Positions 61,417-64,000 of a stretch of DNA of 64,000 bases are shown piece by piece (the first letter of the stretch is position 1; every line of letters starts with the position of its first letter). The notes below the pieces were generated by a model. That model saw nothing but the letters and a program-made list of their open reading frames with translations, was not told where the DNA came from and did no database searches. The stretch covers positions 62,001 through 126,000 of the forward strand of contig JAGBHM010000023.1 of assembly GCA_017935505.1 (NCBI GenBank), given 5' to 3'. The stretch comes from Bacteroidales bacterium. Its GTDB lineage: Bacteria > Bacteroidota > Bacteroidia > Bacteroidales > UBA932. Both the position numbers and the translations under genes were made by a program.

Positions 61417-62403
61417 ATGAAGTCTATACTTGGAATAGGAAATGCTTTGACCGATATTCTGGCCGTATTGCCGGATGATGAATTTTTAAAAAAATACCAT
61501 CTTCCAAAGGGAAGCATGCAGCATGTGGATGAGGCTACAGGTGACAAGATCTGGCAGATGCTCAAGACTATGGGTGTGCAATATGTCCCTGGAGGATCTG
61601 CAGCAAATACAATTGCCGGCGCTTCAATTTTTGGTATGGAGAGCGGTTTTATAGGGAAGGTTGGTGATGATGAACTTGGCTCCCTTTTCAAGACAGGACA
61701 GGAGAATATAGGTATAAAACCGACACTATTGAAAGGCACTCTTTCAAGTGGCCGTGCCATGGTCTTTGTAACTGCTCCAAATGCAGAAAGGACATTTGCA
61801 GTCTATTTGGGTGCTGCTTTGGAGCTTGTGCCTGAAGATCTTAAACCACACTTTTTTGAGGGGTATGATTATTTTCATATAGAGGGTTATCTTGTTCAGA
61901 ACCAAGCTCTTGTGAGAAGGGCTGTGGAGTTGGCAAAACAGGCCGGATCGATTATTTCAATAGATATGGCCAGCTATAATGTGGTGGAGAGCAACAAAGC
62001 ATTCCTGCATGATATCATAGAGGATTATGTGGATATTGTATTTGCCAATGAGACAGAAGCAAAGGCTCTTACAGGCAAGGAGCCTCGTGAGGCACTCGAT
62101 GAAATTGCCGCTATGTGCAAAATAGCTGTTGTAAAATTAGGCCCCGACGGTTCTATGGTAAAATGTGGAGACGAATTCTACAAAATAGAGGCTTGGCCTG
62201 CCAAGACCATTGATGCAACAGGTGCCGGAGATATTTATGCTGCCGGATTCATCTATGCGCACTCATTGGATATGCCTATCGAGATTTGTGGAAAAGTTGG
62301 CTCTATAATATCATCAAAAGTGGTGGAGGTTATAGGCCCGAAAGTGGATATTCCACGTTGGAAAGATGCTAAAGCTGAAATAAGAAAACTTATGGGAATC
62401 TGA
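61417..62403 (+). CDS. PfkB-family carbohydrate/adenosine kinase
   Basis: Phosphorylates a sugar or nucleoside. Seen: N-terminal IGNALTDILAVLPDD, GGSAANTIAGASIFG near residues 65-80, and the signature DATGAGDIYAAGFIYA near 265-280 with catalytic Asp. Length 328. The closest general type is the adenosine kinase-like group, but the exact substrate cannot be told. It is the last gene of the panC operon; a terminator lies 100 bases downstream. Confidence 0.9.
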   Translation: MKSILGIGNALTDILAVLPDDEFLKKYHLPKGSMQHVDEATGDKIWQMLKTMGVQYVPGGSAANTIAGASIFGMESGFIGKVGDDELGSLFKTGQENIGIKPTLLKGTLSSGRAMVFVTAPNAERTFAVYLGAALELVPEDLKPHFFEGYDYFHIEGYLVQNQALVRRAVELAKQAGSIISIDMASYNVVESNKAFLHDIIEDYVDIVFANETEAKALTGKEPREALDEIAAMCKIAVVKLGPDGSMVKCGDEFYKIEAWPAKTIDATGAGDIYAAGFIYAHSLDMPIEICGKVGSIISSKVVEVIGPKVDIPRWKDAKAEIRKLMGI

Positions 62404-62503
62404 TTAAACCTTTTGGAATGAAATGTGTTTTTAATAGTGAAAAGAGGAGTGAATTAAACAATGGTTTTTCATAGGTAATAGTTTTAGTTTAGGTTAATTG
62501 AAT

Positions 62504-62544
62504 ATGCCCTGCATTCTTTTGATGAGGATTGCAGGGCATGTTTT
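62504..62544 (+). terminator. Terminator after the panC-pfkB operon
   Basis: Perfect 10-bp stem, ATGCCCTGCA at 62504-62513 with TGCAGGGCAT at 62530-62539, loop of 16, followed by GTTTTG. Confidence 0.8.
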
Positions 62545-62554
62545 GTCAAATTAA

Positions 62555-62586
62555 TTTCACTTCTTGCCCAAAAGTGGCTATATTTG
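62555..62586 (+). promoter_or_regulatory. Candidate promoter for galE
   Basis: TATATTTG at 62579-62586 with TTTC at 62555-62558 (20-base spacer). If correct, the galE transcript starts near 62593 and has a leader of about 210 bases. Confidence 0.45.
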
Positions 62587-62804
62587 TAAGTAACGCATGC
62601 TAATTGTACACATGCGGTCAGGCAGGTGGACTTGTACTTCATAGCATATTAGGCCTTGATTCTGAAGAACTGAACATTTAGGGGCGTGCAGATGTTTCTA
62701 TTGGGTTAAAGAGGGTTATGGAGTGAGATTTGGAGAACGTTGAGAGTAGGTCATAAAGTTTGCATAGCCTGTTTGAAAGAGACGGAATGAAATATTGCAT
62801 GCAT

Positions 62805-63821
62805 ATGAAGACAATTTTGGTAACAGGTGGTGCCGGGTATATAGGTTCCCATACATTGGTGGAACTGGACAAGGCTGGATATCAACCGGTGGTTGTGGAT
62901 AATCTGGTAAATTCCAATATAGAATCTATAAGGCGTGTTGAAAAACTTATAGGCAAAAAGATTCCTTTTTACAATTTGGATATACGCGATGCTGAGGCAT
63001 TGGAAAAAGTGATGGAAGAATATGAATTCTTTGCTTGCATCCATTTTGCCGGTCTGAAAGCTGTTGGAGAATCAGTGAATAAGCCACTAGAGTATTATAG
63101 CAACAACATGGGTGGCACTTTTGTACTGATAGAGCAACTTGTAAAACATAATTGTAAGAATGTAATCTTCTCATCATCAGCAACCGTTTACGGTGTTCCT
63201 GAAACAATTCCAATTACGGAGGGGTGTCCCAAAGGTATGTGTACAAATCCTTATGGTAAAACCAAGAGTATGTTGGAAGATGTTCTGATGGATGTGCAAA
63301 AGGCAGATAAAGAGTGGAATATTGTGCTTTTGAGATACTTTAACCCGATAGGGGCACACCCAAGTGGGGAGATGGGAGAGAATCCCAATGGAATCCCAAA
63401 CAATTTGATGCCATATATTACTCAGGTAGCAGTGGGTAACAGGGAGTGTCTGGGAGTATTTGGGAATGACTATGACACTCCGGATGGTACAGGTGTACGT
63501 GATTATATACATGTGGTAGATCTTGCAAGAGGGCATGTGGCTGCTCTTTCTGCAATAGAACGTAAGTGTGGATTGGGTATATATAATCTTGGTACCGGCC
63601 GTGGATATTCGGTTCTGGATGTTATAAAGACATTTGAAAAAGTAAATGGGGTGGCAGTCCCATACCGGATAATGCCACGTAGAGATGGAGATGTAGCGGA
63701 GTGTTACAGCAATCCTCAAAAGGCAAAGAATGAGTTGGGTTGGAGTGCCGAGTATGGTTTGGAGGAGATGTGCAGGGATGCATGGAATTGGCAGAAGAAA
63801 AATCCGGAGGGATACAATTAA
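62805..63821 (+). CDS. galE: UDP-glucose 4-epimerase (GalE)
   Basis: Interconverts UDP-glucose and UDP-galactose for surface polysaccharide or galactose use. I use the ATG at 62805 (MKTILVTGGAGYIGSH), which places the NAD-binding GxxGxxG at the N-terminus; upstream in-frame starts are not family-like. Length 338. Seen: the Ser/Tyr/Lys catalytic set in FSSSATVYG and NPYGKTKSMLED, and DYIHVVDLARGHVAAL. An rfbC-like gene follows 40 bases downstream, pointing to a nucleotide-sugar or surface-polysaccharide cluster. Confidence 0.97.
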   Translation: MKTILVTGGAGYIGSHTLVELDKAGYQPVVVDNLVNSNIESIRRVEKLIGKKIPFYNLDIRDAEALEKVMEEYEFFACIHFAGLKAVGESVNKPLEYYSNNMGGTFVLIEQLVKHNCKNVIFSSSATVYGVPETIPITEGCPKGMCTNPYGKTKSMLEDVLMDVQKADKEWNIVLLRYFNPIGAHPSGEMGENPNGIPNNLMPYITQVAVGNRECLGVFGNDYDTPDGTGVRDYIHVVDLARGHVAALSAIERKCGLGIYNLGTGRGYSVLDVIKTFEKVNGVAVPYRIMPRRDGDVAECYSNPQKAKNELGWSAEYGLEEMCRDAWNWQKKNPEGYN

Positions 63822-63861
63822 TATGAGCGACAAGCTTCATCAAAATTAGATTTTAAAGAGT

Positions 63862-64000
63862 ATGGGAGTAATAAAGACAGAGATAGAGGGAGTACTCATA
63901 ATAGAGCCAAAAATATTTGGCGATGAGCGTGGATACTTTTATGAGAGCTACAATAAAGAACGTTTTGCTGCGGAAACCGGATTGGATATAGATTTTGTGC
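63862..64000 (+). CDS. rfbC: dTDP-4-dehydrorhamnose 3,5-epimerase (RfbC), N-terminal part (cut by window edge)
   Basis: Only the first 46 codons are present: M-G-V-I-K-T-E-I-E-G-V-L-I-I-E-P-K-I-F-G, then DERGYFYESYNKERF. The IIEPKIFGDERGYFYE pattern is diagnostic of RmlC/RfbC, which makes dTDP-L-rhamnose precursors. Together with galE it begins what is probably an O-antigen or capsule precursor cluster. Confidence 0.93.
   Translation, partial: MGVIKTEIEGVLIIEPKIFGDERGYFYESYNKERFAAETGLDIDFV

Larger units (their letters stand above)
62404..62804. other. 401-base non-coding gap before galE
   Basis: Holds a terminator (62504-62544), a candidate promoter (TATATTTG at 62579-62586) and then about 215 bases of leader before the galE ATG at 62805. 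I see no open frame of note. The leader is richer in G than the neighbouring gaps and contains GCATGC at 62595-62600 and again at 62797-62802. I did not find a convincing riboswitch or hairpin series in it. Confidence 0.5.

Noticed and set aside
1..64000. CRISPR arrays, tRNA or rRNA genes, full insertion sequences
   Set aside because: I saw no regularly spaced repeats, no tRNA-like cloverleaf with TTCGA arm, no rRNA sequence and no transposase gene. A covariance or tRNA scan would be needed to exclude a missed small RNA.

Overview
This window is chromosomal DNA from a member of the Bacteroidota, most likely order Bacteroidales. The evidence is three SusC-type TonB-dependent transporters (one cut by the window edge) with SusD lipoproteins, an ECF sigma/FecR anti-sigma pair, many short lipoprotein signals (a Cys about 15-25 residues in), Bacteroidota-only families (BACON, apparent DUF4876, DUF6850 and DUF4493), and promoters of the TTG-N19/20-TAnnTTTG type instead of E. 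coli -35/-10 boxes. I cannot name the genus. I saw no rRNA, tRNA, CRISPR array or complete mobile element.

Layout. 0-4 kb: end of a susC, then susD and a TlpA-like thioredoxin lipoprotein. 4-6.2 kb: purN, divergent from acpP-fabF. 6.2-13.5 kb (minus strand): purH-mreB-mreC-mreD-mrdA-rodA, the cell-elongation cluster behind a purine gene. 13.6-18.1 kb: ispD facing an Lrp-type regulator, then (minus strand) a degenerate arginase-fold protein overlapping topA. 18.2-22.5 kb: a class A penicillin-binding protein, ddl and prmC. 22.5-24.1 kb: a trpB2-type tryptophan synthase beta gene behind what looks like a complete ribosome-mediated attenuator. 24.1-25.5 kb (minus strand): an exported peptide deformylase-like lipoprotein overlapping a DUF4493-like lipoprotein. 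25.7-36.6 kb: a five-gene operon with an S9 peptidase, a caspase-fold (C25-like) lipoprotein, a TonB receptor, a DUF4876 lipoprotein and a DUF6850-like barrel. 36.6-52.1 kb: an ECF sigma/FecR pair, two tandem susCD pairs, a DUF4361-like lipoprotein and an M64 metallopeptidase. 52-54 kb: radA and a broken tyrosine recombinase. 54-56.5 kb: two exported hydrolases. 56.6-62.4 kb: panC, panD, a flippase-like membrane protein, malQ and a PfkB kinase. 62.8 kb to the end: galE and the start of rfbC, probably the edge of a surface-polysaccharide cluster.

Two regulatory systems stand out. (1) The trpB leader encodes a 16-residue peptide with three consecutive Trp codons. It is followed by a 13-bp hairpin, a 9-bp antiterminator pairing and an 11-bp terminator ending in T5 just before trpB; these structures are mutually exclusive in the way classical attenuation requires. 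(2) A bipartite motif TTAGGGTT-N13-GTGTA occurs upstream of the STN-containing susC, upstream of the M64 peptidase gene and, on the other strand, upstream of the fecR anti-sigma gene, always with a 13-nt spacer. I read this as the promoter of the adjacent ECF sigma factor. It would join the two susCD pairs and the peptidase into one regulon and give the anti-sigma gene its own feedback promoter. The sigma gene itself has a housekeeping-type promoter.

The nutrient-uptake loci here contain no recognisable glycoside hydrolase; their enzymes are peptidases. This suggests glycoprotein or peptide scavenging rather than ordinary polysaccharide use, which is an inference from gene content.
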